Shown piece after piece: positions 27,018 to 37,431 of a DNA stretch of 64,000 bases (its first letter is position 1; each line of letters opens with the position of its first letter). The stretch is from NCBI RefSeq assembly GCF_001544695.2, contig NZ_FCOM02000020.1:1-64000 (forward strand). The letters run 5' to 3'. A program made the translations under genes and the position numbers. The notes below the pieces were generated by a model, which saw only the letters and a program-made list of their open reading frames with translations, was not told the origin of the DNA and ran no database searches. This DNA is from Caballeronia arvi (lineage in GTDB: Bacteria; Pseudomonadota; Gammaproteobacteria; Burkholderiales; Burkholderiaceae).

Positions 27018-27451
27018 GGCTTGCCGTAGCGCTGATCCGCGCGCTTCACGAAGGAATCGACGAACGTATTGGCGATGTGGCTGAACACCGGCCCAATGAG
27101 CTTTTCCAGGATCACGTTGGAGAATTCGTAGTGCAGCGCGAATTCGATCTTGCACGCGTCCGCGCGCAGCGGCGTGAAGTGCCAGTAGCCGGTGAACTTC
27201 TTGAAAGGGCCGCTCAGGAACTCCATATCGATGTTGGTCGGCCGCTTCTGAGTGTTGCGCGTGGCGAAATGTTGCTTGATACCCTTGAAGCTGATGTCGA
27301 TCTTCGCCTCCATGCCGTTCTCGTCCTGGCGGCCGATTTCGACGCCGCCGCACCACGGCAGGAAATTGGGGTAGTCAGCGACATCGGTGACGAGGTCGAA
27401 CATTTCTTCCGCTGAATGGCGGATCAATACGGTTTTCTGAACGTCTGCCAT
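27014..27451 (-). CDS. ratA: RatA/Coq10 START-domain protein
   Basis: A 145-residue START/SRPBCC-fold protein (AEEMFDLVTDVADYPNFLPW, then the long C-terminal helix IANTFVDSFVKRADQRYGKP). E. coli RatA has been described as a 70S-assembly inhibitor; yeast Coq10 binds ubiquinone. It is not part of a visible toxin-antitoxin pair in the usual sense, because the RnfH partner is a housekeeping-type protein. It is divergent from smpB. Confidence 0.88.
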   Translation of the reverse strand: MADVQKTVLIRHSAEEMFDLVTDVADYPNFLPWCGGVEIGRQDENGMEAKIDISFKGIKQHFATRNTQKRPTNIDMEFLSGPFKKFTGYWHFTPLRADACKIEFALHYEFSNVILEKLIGPVFSHIANTFVDSFVKRADQRYGKP

Positions 27452-27530
27452 ATAGGGCGCAGCGGGTGGCTAGATTGTGTGGCAACGCAAGAGAACGCGG
27501 CGGTAGTTCATTTGCCGGTCGGCGCGCTGC

Positions 27531-27546
27531 TAAAATCGTGATTTTA
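27531..27546. promoter_or_regulatory. AT-rich inverted repeat over the smpB -10 region
   Basis: TAAAATC-GT-GATTTTA is a perfect 7+2+7 inverted repeat 23 bp before the smpB start. Its left arm, TAAAAT, is also the best -10 candidate for smpB. No good -35 is seen at standard spacing. Confidence 0.35.
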
Positions 27547-27569
27547 AACGAGTTGGGCACTTTCCATTC

Positions 27570-28019
27570 ATGAGCATCATCGACAACAGAAAAGCCTTCT
27601 TCGATTACTTCGTCGAAGAGCGCTACGAGGCCGGTCTCGTGCTCGAGGGCTGGGAAGTCAAGGCGCTGCGCGCGGGCCGTGGGCAGATCAAGGAAGGCTA
27701 CGTCGTGATCAAGCAGGGCGAACTCTTTCTGATCGGCACGCATATCAGCCCGCTGCCCGAAGCCTCGAAATTCGCCAATCTCGATCCAGTGCGCACGCGC
27801 AAGCTGCTGTTGCATCGCGACCAGATCGACAAGCTCATCGGCAAGGTCGAGCAGCGCGGCCACACGCTCGTGCCGCTCAACTTCCACTACAAGGAAGGCC
27901 GCGTGAAGTGCGAGATCGGCCTCGCGAAGGGCAAGAAGCTGCACGACAAGCGCGAGACCGAAAAGAAGCGCGACTGGGATCGCGAACGCGCGCGGCTCAT
28001 GCGCACGGCATCGCGATAA
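27570..28019 (+). CDS. smpB: SsrA-binding protein
   Basis: A 149-residue tmRNA-binding protein needed for trans-translation of stalled ribosomes. It has the family start [18 protein letters not shown], the core [11 protein letters not shown], and the Lys/Arg-rich tail [19 protein letters not shown] that enters the decoding site. The length is standard. The tmRNA gene itself is not in the window. Confidence 0.96.
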   Translation: MSIIDNRKAFFDYFVEERYEAGLVLEGWEVKALRAGRGQIKEGYVVIKQGELFLIGTHISPLPEASKFANLDPVRTRKLLLHRDQIDKLIGKVEQRGHTLVPLNFHYKEGRVKCEIGLAKGKKLHDKRETEKKRDWDRERARLMRTASR

Positions 28020-28033
28020 ACCGACGATAATTC

Positions 28034-28066
28034 GAATCGGGGCGCTCTTGAGCGCCCCGATTCGTT
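28034..28066. terminator. Terminator between smpB and the SPFH gene
   Basis: A 13-bp perfect stem (28034-28046 with 28051-28063) with loop CTTG lies between the convergent genes smpB and the SPFH gene. GTTTA follows, so the T run is short. Confidence 0.75.
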
Positions 28067-28072
28067 TATGTC

Positions 28073-28999
28073 TTATGCCTTTTTGACGACCCCGCCGCCC
28101 TCGCCTCTCACGATGGTCAACGCGGACGCGATCATCGAACTCATGTCCGACAGATTGCCCGGCACGATGAGCGTGTTGCCGGTCTTCGCGATATTGCCGA
28201 ACGCGCCGACATACTGCTCTGCGATCTTCAGATTCACCGCTTCCATGCCGCCCGCAGTCTGAATCGCCGTGCCGATTTTCTGAATGGCCTGCGCATTCGC
28301 CTCGGCGACCGCGAGAATCGCCGACGCCTCGCCCTGCGCCTGATTGATCGCCGCCTGACGCTCGCCCTCGGACTTCTGGATCGCGGCCTCGCGCGCGCCC
28401 GCGGCGAGATTGATCTGCTCCTGCTTGCGGCCTTCCGACGCCGCGATCAGCGCACGCTTTTCTCGCTCGGCGGTAATCTGCTGCTGCATGGCATGCAAGA
28501 TTTCCTTGGGCGGCGTGAGGTCCTTGATCTCGTAGCGCAGCACCTTCACGCCCCAGTTCGACGCCGCTTCATCGAGCGCGTTGACGATGCTCTGGTTGAT
28601 GAAATCGCGCTCCTCGAAAGTCTTGTCGAGTTCCAGCTTGCCGATGACGGAACGCAGCGTGGTCTGCGACAACTGCGTGATCGCGAACACGAAGTTGCTC
28701 GATCCATACGACGCCTTCATCGCGTCCGTCACCTGAAAGTACAGCACGCCGTCGACCTGCAACTGCGTGTTATCGCGCGTGATGCACACCTGGCTCGGCA
28801 CTTCGAGCGGAATCTCTTTGAGGATGTGCTTGTAGGCGATGCGATCGATGAACGGCAGCACGATGTTCAGGCCCGGCGCGAGCGTCGCGTGATAGCGGCC
28901 GAGCCGCTCGAGCACCCACGCGTGCTGTTGCGGCACGATCTTGACCGTATTCGCCACGATCACGATGGCGATCACGAGCAGAATGAGCGTGAAATACAT
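28073..28999 (-). CDS. SPFH/Band 7 membrane protein (stomatin/QmcA type)
   Basis: A 308-residue protein with one N-terminal membrane helix (residues 2-20), an SPFH domain (about 20-190) with the LPFIDRIAYKHILKEIPLEV and TLRSVIGKLELDKTFEERD segments, a coiled coil (about 190-250), and a C-terminal hydrophobic patch. Such proteins form large membrane-microdomain assemblies. Pairing with the NfeD gene 18 bp upstream is the classic arrangement, and the two act together. Confidence 0.92.
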   Translation of the reverse strand: MYFTLILLVIAIVIVANTVKIVPQQHAWVLERLGRYHATLAPGLNIVLPFIDRIAYKHILKEIPLEVPSQVCITRDNTQLQVDGVLYFQVTDAMKASYGSSNFVFAITQLSQTTLRSVIGKLELDKTFEERDFINQSIVNALDEAASNWGVKVLRYEIKDLTPPKEILHAMQQQITAEREKRALIAASEGRKQEQINLAAGAREAAIQKSEGERQAAINQAQGEASAILAVAEANAQAIQKIGTAIQTAGGMEAVNLKIAEQYVGAFGNIAKTGNTLIVPGNLSDMSSMIASALTIVRGEGGGVVKKA

Positions 29000-29017
29000 T
29001 TTCTTTTCCTTGTTTGA

Positions 29018-29443
29018 CTAGCGTTTTGCGGCAACGATGAGCCGATTGCCATCCAGCGCGGTGATGCGATACAGCCTCGCACCTTCCGACTCCCCGGGCG
29101 CGAGTTCGACGTCCCACTGCGCGCCGCGATACATCGCCCTTGCGCGGCCATCGTGCCATTGATCGACCTGCAAGGTCGCGCCGATGTCGAGATTCACGGC
29201 CGCATCGCGCGAAGCGTCAGTGCGCCGTTTCCAGTTGCCGAAGCGCGAACGCCTCAGCACCACGAGCGCAATCAACGCGACGACAGCGGCCGCGCCAATC
29301 TGCACATGCGCCAACGCGCCCATCACGAACGCGATGCCGCCCGCGATCATGCCGAGCGCGATCATGAGCAGATAGAACGTGCCGGTGAACAACTCCGCGA
29401 CGATCAGCGCGCCCGCCGCGAACCACCAGATCAGCCCACTCAT
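29018..29443 (-). CDS. NfeD family protein
   Basis: A 141-residue short NfeD protein: three to four hydrophobic segments in residues 4-70 and a soluble OB-fold domain (about 80-140, GATLQVDQWHDGRARAMYRG). There is no ClpP-like protease domain, as in the NfeD1b-type partner of stomatin-like proteins. GGAGG lies ten bases before the ATG at 29443. A terminator hairpin sits only 16 bp upstream; a TATAAA at 29492-29487 could provide its promoter. Confidence 0.9.
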   Translation of the reverse strand: MSGLIWWFAAGALIVAELFTGTFYLLMIALGMIAGGIAFVMGALAHVQIGAAAVVALIALVVLRRSRFGNWKRRTDASRDAAVNLDIGATLQVDQWHDGRARAMYRGAQWDVELAPGESEGARLYRITALDGNRLIVAAKR

Positions 29444-29458
29444 CCTCGCCTCCAAACG

Positions 29459-29489
29459 AAAACACCCCGGAGAAGTCCGGGGTGTTTTT
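29459..29489 (-). terminator. Terminator after ppsA
   Basis: A 13-bp perfect stem (AAAACACCCCGGA with TCCGGGGTGTTTT, 29459-29471 and 29476-29488), loop GAAG, with T runs at both edges. It lies past the ppsA stop and just before the nfeD ribosome-binding site. Confidence 0.85.
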
Positions 29490-29538
29490 ATAGCACGCTG
29501 CATCATTCCGTAAGCAAGTGGAAAGACGCGCAATCGAC

Positions 29539-31956
29539 TTATTTTGACAACGTCTTCGCCAGTTGCTGCCACGTGTCGATGATCGTGTCCGGGTTCAGCG
29601 ACATCGACTCGATGCCCTGCTTCGCCAGCCACTCGGCGAGGTCCGGATGGTCCGACGGGCCCTGACCGCAGATACCGACGTACTTCTTCAGCCTCAGACA
29701 CGTTTCGATCGCGCGCTTCAACATGAACTGCACGGCTTCATCGCGTTCGTCGAAGTCCGCCGCGAGCAATTCCATACCGGAATCGCGATCGAGACCCAGC
29801 GTGAGCTGCGTCAGGTCGTTCGAGCCGATCGAGAAGCCGTCGAAACGCTCCAGGAACTGCTCGGCGAGGATCGCGTTGGACGGCACCTCGCACATCATCA
29901 CGAGCTTGAGATCGTTGACGCCGCGCTTGAGGCCGAACTTGCCGAGCAGTTCGATGACGCGATCCGCCTGCTTCAGCGTGCGCACGAACGGCACCATGAT
30001 CTGAACGTTGTCGAGGCCCATTTCTTCGCGAACCTTCTTCAGCGCGATGCATTCCATATGGAACGCTTCGGCGAAATCTTCCGCGATATAGCGCGACGCC
30101 CCGCGGAAACCGAGCATCGGGTTCTCTTCGTCCGGCTCGTAGCGCGAACCGCCGATCAGCTTCTTGTACTCGTTCGACTTAAAGTCCGACAAACGCACGA
30201 TGACAGGCTTCGGATAGAACGCCGCCGCGATCGTGGCGATGCCTTCGGTCAGCTTGTCGACATAGAACGCACGCGGCGATGCGTGACCGCGCGCGACGCT
30301 TTCGACCGCCTTTTTCAGATCGGCGTCGACGTTCGGGTACTCCAGAATCGCCTTCGGATGCACGCCGATGTTGTTGTTGATGATGAACTCGAGACGAGCC
30401 AGACCGACGCCCGCGTTCGGCAGCTGCGCGAAGTCGAACGCGAGTTGCGGATTGCCGACGTTCATCATGATCTTGACCGGAATCTTCGGCAGTTCGCCGC
30501 GCTGCACTTCGGTCACTTCGGTTTCGAGCAGGCCGTCATAGATCTTGCCTTCGTCGCCTTCCGCGCACGACACCGTGACGAGCGCGCCTTCCTTCAGCAC
30601 GTCCGTTGCGTCGCCGCAGCCGACGACCGCCGGCACGCCCAGCTCACGCGCGATGATCGCCGCGTGGCAAGTGCGCCCGCCGCGATTCGTCACGATGGCG
30701 GACGCGCGCTTCATCACCGGTTCCCAGTTCGGGTCGGTCATGTCGGCAACGAGCACGTCACCCGGCTGCACGCGTTCCATTTCCGACGGGTCCTGAATCA
30801 CGCGCACCGGACCCGCGCCGATCTTCTGGCCGATTGCGCGGCCGGTCGCCAGCACGTTCGACTGGCCCTTCAGCTTGAAGCGCATCTCGGCCTTGCCGGA
30901 CGCCTGGCTCTTGACCGTTTCCGGACGCGCCTGGAGGATGAACAGCTTGCCGTCGCGGCCGTCCTTGCCCCACTCGATGTCCATCGGACGCTGATAGTGC
31001 TTCTCGATGATCACCGCGTACTTCGCGAGCTGGATCACGTCTTCGTCGGTGATCGAGAAACGGTTGCGCTGCTCGTGCGCCACGTCGACGGTCTTCACGC
31101 GGCCCGGCTCGCCCGGCTTCGTGAATTCCATCTTGATGAGCTTGGAGCCGATCGAGCGGCGGATGATCGGGTACTTGCCCTGCTCGAGCGTTTGCTTGAA
31201 GACGTGGAACTCGTCCGGATTCACCGCGCCCTGCACGACGGTTTCGCCCAGGCCGTAGCTCGACGTGATGAACACGGTTTCCTTGAAGCCCGATTCGGTG
31301 TCGATGGTGAACATGACGCCCGCTGCGCCGACGTCCGAGCGCACCATGCGCTGCACGCCCGCCGACAGCGCGACTTCGGCATGCGTGAAGCCCTTGTGGA
31401 CGCGATACGAAATGGCGCGGTCGTTGTAGAGCGATGCGAACACGTGCTTCATGCGATCGAGGACGTCCTCGATGCCGACCACGTTCAGATAGCTTTCCTG
31501 CTGGCCCGCGAACGATGCGTCGGGCAGGTCTTCCGCGGTCGCCGACGAGCGCACGGCGAACGAAAGCTCTTCGGGCGAGCTCGCCTGGAGAATGTCGAAA
31601 CCACGGCGGATTTCGTCTTCGAGACGCGGCTGCAGCGGCGCGTCGACGATCCACTGGCGGATTTCCTTGCCGGCTTCGGCGAGCGCCTTCACGTCGTCGA
31701 CGTCGAGCGTTTCGAGACGTTTGGCGATGCGCTCGGTCAGGTCGTTGTGCTGGAGAAAGTCGCGGAATGCGAGCGCGGTCGTGGCAAAGCCCGTCGGCAC
31801 GCTGACGCCGGCTTCGGAAAGCTGGCTGATCATCTCGCCGAGCGACGCATTCTTGCCACCGACGACTTCAACGTCGGTCATTCGCAACTGCTCGAATGGA
31901 ACTACATACGCCTGATCCTTTGCGACATCTTTCGCAACATTGACTGCGTTAGTCAT
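29539..31956 (-). CDS. ppsA: Phosphoenolpyruvate synthase
   Basis: An 805-residue enzyme that makes PEP from pyruvate and ATP for gluconeogenesis. The N-terminal ATP-grasp domain ([32 protein letters not shown]) is followed by the swivelling phosphohistidine domain with [15 protein letters not shown] (about 426-440) and the C-terminal PEP/pyruvate barrel ([11 protein letters not shown]). The start at 31956 has AGGGG at good spacing. Divergent ppsR controls it by reversible phosphorylation of the threonine near the catalytic histidine. Confidence 0.96.
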   Translation of the reverse strand: MTNAVNVAKDVAKDQAYVVPFEQLRMTDVEVVGGKNASLGEMISQLSEAGVSVPTGFATTALAFRDFLQHNDLTERIAKRLETLDVDDVKALAEAGKEIRQWIVDAPLQPRLEDEIRRGFDILQASSPEELSFAVRSSATAEDLPDASFAGQQESYLNVVGIEDVLDRMKHVFASLYNDRAISYRVHKGFTHAEVALSAGVQRMVRSDVGAAGVMFTIDTESGFKETVFITSSYGLGETVVQGAVNPDEFHVFKQTLEQGKYPIIRRSIGSKLIKMEFTKPGEPGRVKTVDVAHEQRNRFSITDEDVIQLAKYAVIIEKHYQRPMDIEWGKDGRDGKLFILQARPETVKSQASGKAEMRFKLKGQSNVLATGRAIGQKIGAGPVRVIQDPSEMERVQPGDVLVADMTDPNWEPVMKRASAIVTNRGGRTCHAAIIARELGVPAVVGCGDATDVLKEGALVTVSCAEGDEGKIYDGLLETEVTEVQRGELPKIPVKIMMNVGNPQLAFDFAQLPNAGVGLARLEFIINNNIGVHPKAILEYPNVDADLKKAVESVARGHASPRAFYVDKLTEGIATIAAAFYPKPVIVRLSDFKSNEYKKLIGGSRYEPDEENPMLGFRGASRYIAEDFAEAFHMECIALKKVREEMGLDNVQIMVPFVRTLKQADRVIELLGKFGLKRGVNDLKLVMMCEVPSNAILAEQFLERFDGFSIGSNDLTQLTLGLDRDSGMELLAADFDERDEAVQFMLKRAIETCLRLKKYVGICGQGPSDHPDLAEWLAKQGIESMSLNPDTIIDTWQQLAKTLSK

Positions 31957-32459
31957 ACAAGCCCCTAAGGTGGATGGAATGCACGATCGCACGAGTGGGC
32001 TTAATTGCGGCGGCGCCCATTGGAAGCGCAGCCGCATCTCGTACAACCTGTTTGATAAACCATCGGGGAGCGCGTCACCGGAACCGGAGCGCGTTGCAAA
32101 AGAAGCGGGAACGTCGGGAATCTGCTCGAAAACGTAGGTTTTTGCTGCCAAAACCGACGAAACGACCGCGATTTGACGAAAATCCGAATCAGTTTGTCCG
32201 CAATTGCTTATCGAACAGGTTGCCGCTATTCTACCGTGCCGATTGTCAGTTTTGCTTCGGCGAAAACAGTTATTCCACGGCAAAATCGAGGTCTTTCACG
32301 CCGCATGGTTGGCCGGCGCACACCGCAGGGCAACCAATGTAACACAGGCGTTTTCCTCCGCCGTGCCAGCACCGTGCCGGGGCGTGGCCAGCATGGTGCC
32401 AGCGTGTTACCTTCTGAGCGCACCGCCCCCAATTCGTTCCCCATTTGGTTCTTTCGCCG
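31957..32459. other. Divergent region ppsA/ppsR
   Basis: This 503-bp gap must hold promoters for both genes. AT-rich stretches occur around 32060-32290, and TAGAAT on the minus strand near 32230 is a possible ppsA -10, but I see no convincing -35 partner. Short GTGCC-type direct repeats occur at 32360-32405 ahead of ppsR. No gene or RNA is recognised. Confidence 0.4.
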
Positions 32460-33278
32460 ATGCCGCCTTCCGTATTCATCGTTTCCGACGGTACAGGAAT
32501 CACTGCCGAAACCTTCGCGCATTCGATCCTTGCCCAGTTCGATCAAAAGTTCCGGCTCGTGCGCGTGCCTTTCGTCGATTCGATCGACAAGGCCTGCGCC
32601 ACCGTCGAGAAGATCAACGAGGCCGTCGCGCTCGACGGGCGCCGGCCGATCGTGTTCACGACGCTCGTCGACAGCGCGTCGAATGAAGTCGTCAAAGGCT
32701 GCAATGCGCTCGTGCTCGACATGTTCCAGACCTTCATCGAGCCGCTCGAGCACGAACTGGAACTGAAGTCGACGCACGCAATGGGCCGCGTCCACCAGAA
32801 CGCGGACACCGAGGAATACAAGAACCGGATCGAGGCGATCAACTTCTCGCTCGCGCACGACGACGGCCAGTCGAATCGCAATCTCGCGGACGCGGACGTG
32901 ATCCTGGTCGGCGTGTCCCGCAGCGGCAAGACGCCGACGAGCCTCTATCTGGCAATGCAATACGGCGTGAAAGCGGCGAACTATCCGCTGATTCCCGAGG
33001 ACTTCGAGCGCGGCAAGCTGCCTACGCCTTTGCTGGAGCATCGGTCGAAGATGTTCGGTTTGTCGATCGATCCGCAACGGCTCGCGGAAATCCGCAACGA
33101 GCGCCGTCCCGGCAGCAAGTACGCGGCGCTGGAGAACTGCCGCTACGAGATCAACGAAGCGGAAATGATGATGAAGCGCGAGGGCATCAAGTGGCTGTCG
33201 TCGACGCACAAGTCGATCGAAGAAATCGCCACGACGATCCTGCAGGAAGTGAAGCCGGATCGCTCCTCCTACTATTGA
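32460..33278 (+). CDS. ppsR: PEP synthase regulatory protein (kinase/pyrophosphorylase)
   Basis: A 272-residue DUF299 protein. It both inactivates PEP synthase by ADP-dependent phosphorylation and reactivates it by Pi-dependent removal. The family start FIVSDGTGITAETFAHS and the P-loop GVSRSGKTPTSLYLA (about 155-169) are intact. A TTG five codons upstream is in frame, but the ATG at 32460 fits the family. It is divergent from its target ppsA and convergent with the RNA methyltransferase gene, with a gap of only nine bases. Confidence 0.95.
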   Translation: MPPSVFIVSDGTGITAETFAHSILAQFDQKFRLVRVPFVDSIDKACATVEKINEAVALDGRRPIVFTTLVDSASNEVVKGCNALVLDMFQTFIEPLEHELELKSTHAMGRVHQNADTEEYKNRIEAINFSLAHDDGQSNRNLADADVILVGVSRSGKTPTSLYLAMQYGVKAANYPLIPEDFERGKLPTPLLEHRSKMFGLSIDPQRLAEIRNERRPGSKYAALENCRYEINEAEMMMKREGIKWLSSTHKSIEEIATTILQEVKPDRSSYY

Positions 33279-33287
33279 CGGTTCGGC

Positions 33288-34064
33288 TCAACGCTGCTGG
33301 CGGCACTGCTCGAAAAGGCAGATCGCCGCCGCGGCCGCCACGTTGAGCGATTCCATGCCGCCCGGTTGTGGAATGGTCACGCGATTCGTCACCGCATCGC
33401 GCCAAATCTGCGACACGCCCGCGCCTTCATTGCCGAACACCCACGCAAGCGCTCCCGACAGATCGCAGTCGTACAGCGCGACCGCGCCGTGCGAATCGGT
33501 GATCGTGACGGGCGCGTCCAGCCGCGCGATGAGGTCCGCAGGCTCCACGTCCTCGAAAATATCGAGCAGGAAGTGCGCGCCCATGCCTGAGCGCAGCACT
33601 TTCGACGACCACGCGTAAGCCGTCCCCGGCGTGCAGAACACGCGCGTAACGCCCGCCGCAGCCGCGCTGCGCAAAATGGAACCGACGTTGCCGGCGTCCT
33701 GAATACCGTCGAGGATCACGCAGGTTTCGGCGATGCGCGCGGGCAGTTCGGCGTCGAGCTTCTCGACGAGCAGCAGCATGCCCACGCCATGCACGACGCT
33801 CGAAAGCTGCCCGAACAGCGCATCCGGCAGCACGACGACGCGCTTTTCCTCGATGCGCGCAACGATCGCGCGCGCTTCTTCATGCGTCAGCGCGCCTTCG
33901 GTGACGACGCAGGTTTCGGGCTGTCCGGCAGCATCCAGATAGGCCGATGCGAGATGCAGGCCTTCGAGCAGCGCATGGCCGCTGCGCCGCTGTTGCGCGG
34001 TCGAGCCGGCCAGCGCCTTGATGCGCTTGTAGAGCGGGTTGTCCCGCGAAGTAATGGATTTCAC
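33288..34064 (-). CDS. TrmH/SpoU-family RNA methyltransferase
   Basis: A 258-residue SPOUT methyltransferase: an N-terminal substrate-binding domain (about 1-95) and the knotted AdoMet domain with ILDGIQDAGNVGSILRSAAA, WVFGNEGAGVS and IPQPGGMESLNVAAAAAI. The last two are the SPOUT motifs 2 and 3. It probably 2'-O-methylates rRNA, like RlmB, or tRNA; the target cannot be told from sequence. It probably starts with GTG at 34064, 16 bp after the rnhB stop; the ribosome-binding site is weak. Confidence 0.87.
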   Translation of the reverse strand: MKSITSRDNPLYKRIKALAGSTAQQRRSGHALLEGLHLASAYLDAAGQPETCVVTEGALTHEEARAIVARIEEKRVVVLPDALFGQLSSVVHGVGMLLLVEKLDAELPARIAETCVILDGIQDAGNVGSILRSAAAAGVTRVFCTPGTAYAWSSKVLRSGMGAHFLLDIFEDVEPADLIARLDAPVTITDSHGAVALYDCDLSGALAWVFGNEGAGVSQIWRDAVTNRVTIPQPGGMESLNVAAAAAICLFEQCRQQR

Positions 34065-34080
34065 GTTGCTTGAGTGCCGC

Positions 34081-34794
34081 TCAGAAGGCGAGCGCGTCTG
34101 GATCGTCTTCGAGCGTCGAAGCGACTTCGAGCACTTCCGGCGCGATTTCCGGCAGCACCGAGCCGAACACGAGCGCATGCGCCTCGCGCACCGGCGCGAA
34201 CGAACGCCGATGATGTTCGCACGGACCGTGCTCGCGCAGCGCCCGCAAGTGTTGAGGCGTGCCGTAACCCGAATGCGCGTCGAAGCCGTACATCGGATAG
34301 GTTTCGTGCAGTTCGACCAGCATGCGGTCGCGCGTGACTTTCGCGAGAATCGACGCCGCCGAGATCTGTTTGATGAGTGCGTCGCCGCCGATCACCGCTT
34401 CGGCGCGGATCGACAGCATCGGGCAGCGGTTGCCATCGACCTTCACGAGCGTCGGCGCGACCGAGAGCCCTTCCACCGCGCGTTTCATCGCGAGCATGGA
34501 CGCATGCAGGATGTTGATGGTGTCGATTTCCTCGACGCTCGCCGACGCGATGCAGTACGCGAGCGCGCGATCGACGATTTTCACGTACAACTCTTCGCGC
34601 CTTTTGGCGGACAGCGCCTTGGAATCGTCGAGGCCGTTGATCCTGGGCTTGGCGGGATCGAAGATCACGGCCGCGGCAACGACCGGGCCCGCCAGCGGAC
34701 CGCGCCCCGCTTCATCGACGCCGCAGATGATGTCGAACGGCGAACTAAAATCGAGCCCGACTTGGGCCGACGATTTTGCCAGCTTCGTCGCCAT
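34081..34794 (-). CDS. rnhB: Ribonuclease HII
   Basis: A 237-residue type 2 RNase H that removes ribonucleotides from DNA. The catalytic acids D27 and E28 are in [15 protein letters not shown]; further acids are in VKVDGN and the C-terminal segment DAHSGYGTP. The ATG at 34794 overlaps the lpxB stop (TAATG). It is the end of the lpxD-fabZ-lpxA-lpxB-rnhB run, as in many proteobacteria. A C-terminal extension of about 30 residues is acidic. Confidence 0.95.
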   Translation of the reverse strand: MATKLAKSSAQVGLDFSSPFDIICGVDEAGRGPLAGPVVAAAVIFDPAKPRINGLDDSKALSAKRREELYVKIVDRALAYCIASASVEEIDTINILHASMLAMKRAVEGLSVAPTLVKVDGNRCPMLSIRAEAVIGGDALIKQISAASILAKVTRDRMLVELHETYPMYGFDAHSGYGTPQHLRALREHGPCEHHRRSFAPVREAHALVFGSVLPEIAPEVLEVASTLEDDPDALAF

Positions 34795-35960
34795 TATCGC
34801 GGCCTCCGCGTGTCGAGCACCCGCGCCACGGCCTGAGCCGCCTTCTGCGACGTGTTCTGCCGCAGCGCGATGTGCATGTCGGTGAAGATTTCCGTCAGGG
34901 TACGGCGGTTGGCGTGGTCGTTCAACTGTTTTAGCGTCGCGTCGGCGAGCGCTTCGGGCGTCGCGAAGTGCTGCAGGATTTCCGGCACGACGAAGCGCCC
35001 CGCCAGAATGTTCGGCAAGCCGACATACGGCAGATAACCCTGCCGCTGCATGATCTGACCGGTGAGCCAGGGCACCTTGTACGAGATGACCATAGGCTTC
35101 TTGAGCAGCGCCGCTTCGAGCGTCACGGTGCCGCTTTTCACGAGGATCGCATCGGCGGCGGTCATCGCGGTTTGCGCGCGACCGTCGGTGATCGTCAGCG
35201 ACAGATGCGGATGCGCGTCCACGAGCGGCTGCAGCAATTCGCGCAAAGCCGGATTCGCGGCCGGCACCAGAAAGCGCACGCCAGGCTCGCGAAGCTGCAT
35301 CAGCTCCATTGCGTCGAAAAAGGTCGGGCCGATCAGCGAGATTTCCGAGCGGCGGCTGCCCGGCAGCACGGCGATCACCGGACCACCTTCCGCAATGCCG
35401 AGTTCGCGGCGCGCGCCAGCCGTGTCGGGTTCGAGCGGGATTTCGTCGGCGAGCGGATGGCCGACGTAGCTCGCCGCCACGCCCGCCTTCTCGAGCAACG
35501 CGGTCTCGAACGGAAACACGCACAGCATGTGATCGACCGCTTTCACGATCTTCTTGATGCGCCCGCCGCGCCACGCCCAGATCGACGGGCACACGAAATG
35601 CACGGTCGGGATACCGGCCTCGCGCAGCGGCTGTTCGAGACCGAAGTTGAAATCGGGCGCGTCCACGCCGATGAACACCGAAGGCGGCTCCGCGAGCAGC
35701 TGACGCTTGATCTCGTTGCGGATGCCGAGAATCTCGGGGATATGCTTCAGCGCTTCGACATAGCCGCGCACGGTGAGCTTGTCCATCGGCCAGTGCGCTT
35801 CGAAGCCTTCGGCCGTCATGCGCGGGCCGCCGATGCCGCTATAGCGCGTGCCTTCCGGCAGCGTTTGCCTCAGGCCCTTGAGCAGCGAAGCCGCGAGCAG
35901 GTCGCCAGAAGGCTCGCCCGCGACCATCGCGATGCGTGGCGGGTGTTGGATCAGAGTCAT
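34794..35960 (-). CDS. lpxB: Lipid-A-disaccharide synthase
   Basis: A 388-residue GT-B glycosyltransferase (family GT19) that joins lipid X and UDP-diacylglucosamine. It has the [18 protein letters not shown] start, VGIDAPDFNF-type [18 protein letters not shown], and LPGSRRSEI. It is a peripheral inner-membrane enzyme. It lies 12 bp behind lpxA and overlaps rnhB. Confidence 0.96.
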   Translation of the reverse strand: MTLIQHPPRIAMVAGEPSGDLLAASLLKGLRQTLPEGTRYSGIGGPRMTAEGFEAHWPMDKLTVRGYVEALKHIPEILGIRNEIKRQLLAEPPSVFIGVDAPDFNFGLEQPLREAGIPTVHFVCPSIWAWRGGRIKKIVKAVDHMLCVFPFETALLEKAGVAASYVGHPLADEIPLEPDTAGARRELGIAEGGPVIAVLPGSRRSEISLIGPTFFDAMELMQLREPGVRFLVPAANPALRELLQPLVDAHPHLSLTITDGRAQTAMTAADAILVKSGTVTLEAALLKKPMVISYKVPWLTGQIMQRQGYLPYVGLPNILAGRFVVPEILQHFATPEALADATLKQLNDHANRRTLTEIFTDMHIALRQNTSQKAAQAVARVLDTRRPR

Positions 35961-35972
35961 CGGGCGGCGTAT

Positions 35973-36761
35973 TCAGCGGATGATGCCGCGCTGCGACGCC
36001 GCGATGAAGTCGGAGAATGCCTTGACGGGCTCGTCGCCCTCGCCGCCTGCCGTGCTCAGTTCCTTCAACTGCACTTTCGCCTCTTCGAGCGACAGGCCGC
36101 TCTTGTAGACGATGCGGTACGCCGAGCGCAGCGCCGAAATGGCGTCGGGCGTGAAACCGCGGCGGCGCAAACCTTCCACGTTGATGCCGTGCGGCTCGGC
36201 CTTGTTGCCCGCCGCGATGACGAAGGGCGGTACGTCCTGCACGAGCGCGGACGCGCCGCCGAGCATCGAATGCGCGCCGATGCGCACGAACTGATGCACG
36301 CCCGACATGCCGCCGACGATCGCGTGATCGCCGACGATCACATGCCCCGCCAGTTGCGCATTGCTCGACATGATGACGTTGTCACCGAGGCGGCAGTCAT
36401 GGCCGACGTGCACGTACGCCATGATCCAGCAGTCGCTGCCGATGGAAGTCAGACCCTGGTCCTGCGCCGTGCCCGTGTGCAGCGTCGTGAATTCGCGGAT
36501 GGTGTTGCGGTCGCCGATCTCGAGGCGCGTCGGCTCGCCCTTGTACTTCATGTCCTGCGGACGGCCGCCGATCGACGCGTAATGGCCGATGCGATTGTCG
36601 CGGCCGATCGTCGTATGGCCTTCGATCACGCTGTGCGAGCCGACGGTCGTGCCCGCGCCGATCACGACGTGCGAACCGACGATCGCGTACGGTCCGACTT
36701 CGACGGTGTCGTCGAGCTGCGCGCCCGGCTCGATGATCGCGGTGGGGTGAATCTTGCTCAT
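35973..36761 (-). CDS. lpxA: UDP-N-acetylglucosamine acyltransferase
   Basis: A 262-residue left-handed beta-helix acyltransferase catalysing the first step of lipid A synthesis. Hexapeptide repeats run from residue 3 to about 190 (for example [20 protein letters not shown]). The catalytic histidine region is [12 protein letters not shown] / [13 protein letters not shown]. The C-terminal helical domain binds ACP. It lies 65 bp after fabZ. Confidence 0.96.
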   Translation of the reverse strand: MSKIHPTAIIEPGAQLDDTVEVGPYAIVGSHVVIGAGTTVGSHSVIEGHTTIGRDNRIGHYASIGGRPQDMKYKGEPTRLEIGDRNTIREFTTLHTGTAQDQGLTSIGSDCWIMAYVHVGHDCRLGDNVIMSSNAQLAGHVIVGDHAIVGGMSGVHQFVRIGAHSMLGGASALVQDVPPFVIAAGNKAEPHGINVEGLRRRGFTPDAISALRSAYRIVYKSGLSLEEAKVQLKELSTAGGEGDEPVKAFSDFIAASQRGIIR

Positions 36762-36826
36762 GCGCTTGTCGCCTTATGCGGTTCGTGCTGCTTGTTACGG
36801 TGAACGCGGGGTGAACGCAATCGCGC

Positions 36827-37285
36827 TTAGGCGTCCGTGTCCTTCACGGTACACATGAGCACGGCTTCGGCAGCCGTGGCGCCATCCACTTCGGCGCGCG
36901 CCTTGAACTTCCAGATGCCTCGCATGTACCGCTCGAAGTGGACGTTGAGCACCAGTTGATCGCCCGGTTCCACCACGCGCTTGAAGCGCGCGCCGTCGAT
37001 GCCGACGAAGTAGTAAAGCGTCTTCGCCGGGTCGTGCGGCTCTTCCGCGAAAGTCAGGAGCGCGGCGGTCTGCGCGAGCGCTTCGAGAATCAGCACACCC
37101 GGCATCACCGGACGCGTCGGGAAGTGGCCCTGAAAATACGGCTCGTTGATCGTCACGTTCTTGATCGCTTTGATGCTCTTGTGCGGCTCGAGTTCGAGCA
37201 CGCGGTCCACGAGCAGGATCGGATAGCGATGCGGCAGCAGCGTGAGGATCTTGTGGATGTCGAGATTGATTTTTTCTGTGCTCAT
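36827..37285 (-). CDS. fabZ: 3-hydroxyacyl-ACP dehydratase
   Basis: A 152-residue hot-dog-fold enzyme removing water from 3-hydroxyacyl-ACP, competing with LpxA/LpxD for the same substrates. Catalytic H54 and E68 lie in [20 protein letters not shown]. An in-frame ATG seven codons upstream exists; 37285 gives the usual [20 protein letters not shown] start. It sits between lpxD and lpxA as in E. coli. Confidence 0.96.
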   Translation of the reverse strand: MSTEKINLDIHKILTLLPHRYPILLVDRVLELEPHKSIKAIKNVTINEPYFQGHFPTRPVMPGVLILEALAQTAALLTFAEEPHDPAKTLYYFVGIDGARFKRVVEPGDQLVLNVHFERYMRGIWKFKARAEVDGATAAEAVLMCTVKDTDA

Positions 37286-37431
37286 GGTCGTTCTGCTCAC
37301 GCGCATCTGGGCGCGGAAATTGGATGGCGGGCCGTCTTCGAGGCCCGCCCGGGATTGCTGCGTCTCTTAGGCGGCTCGAACCGCCCCGCTCCTGATTCTG
37401 CTTCGGCGCTTGGTCTTAGCGGGCCGAGTGC

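Noticed and set aside
26691-27451. ratA-rnfH as a toxin-antitoxin module
   Set aside because: The name comes from one E. coli study. The proteins belong to housekeeping START/Coq10 and RnfH families, conserved next to smpB, so I do not call it a toxin-antitoxin locus.
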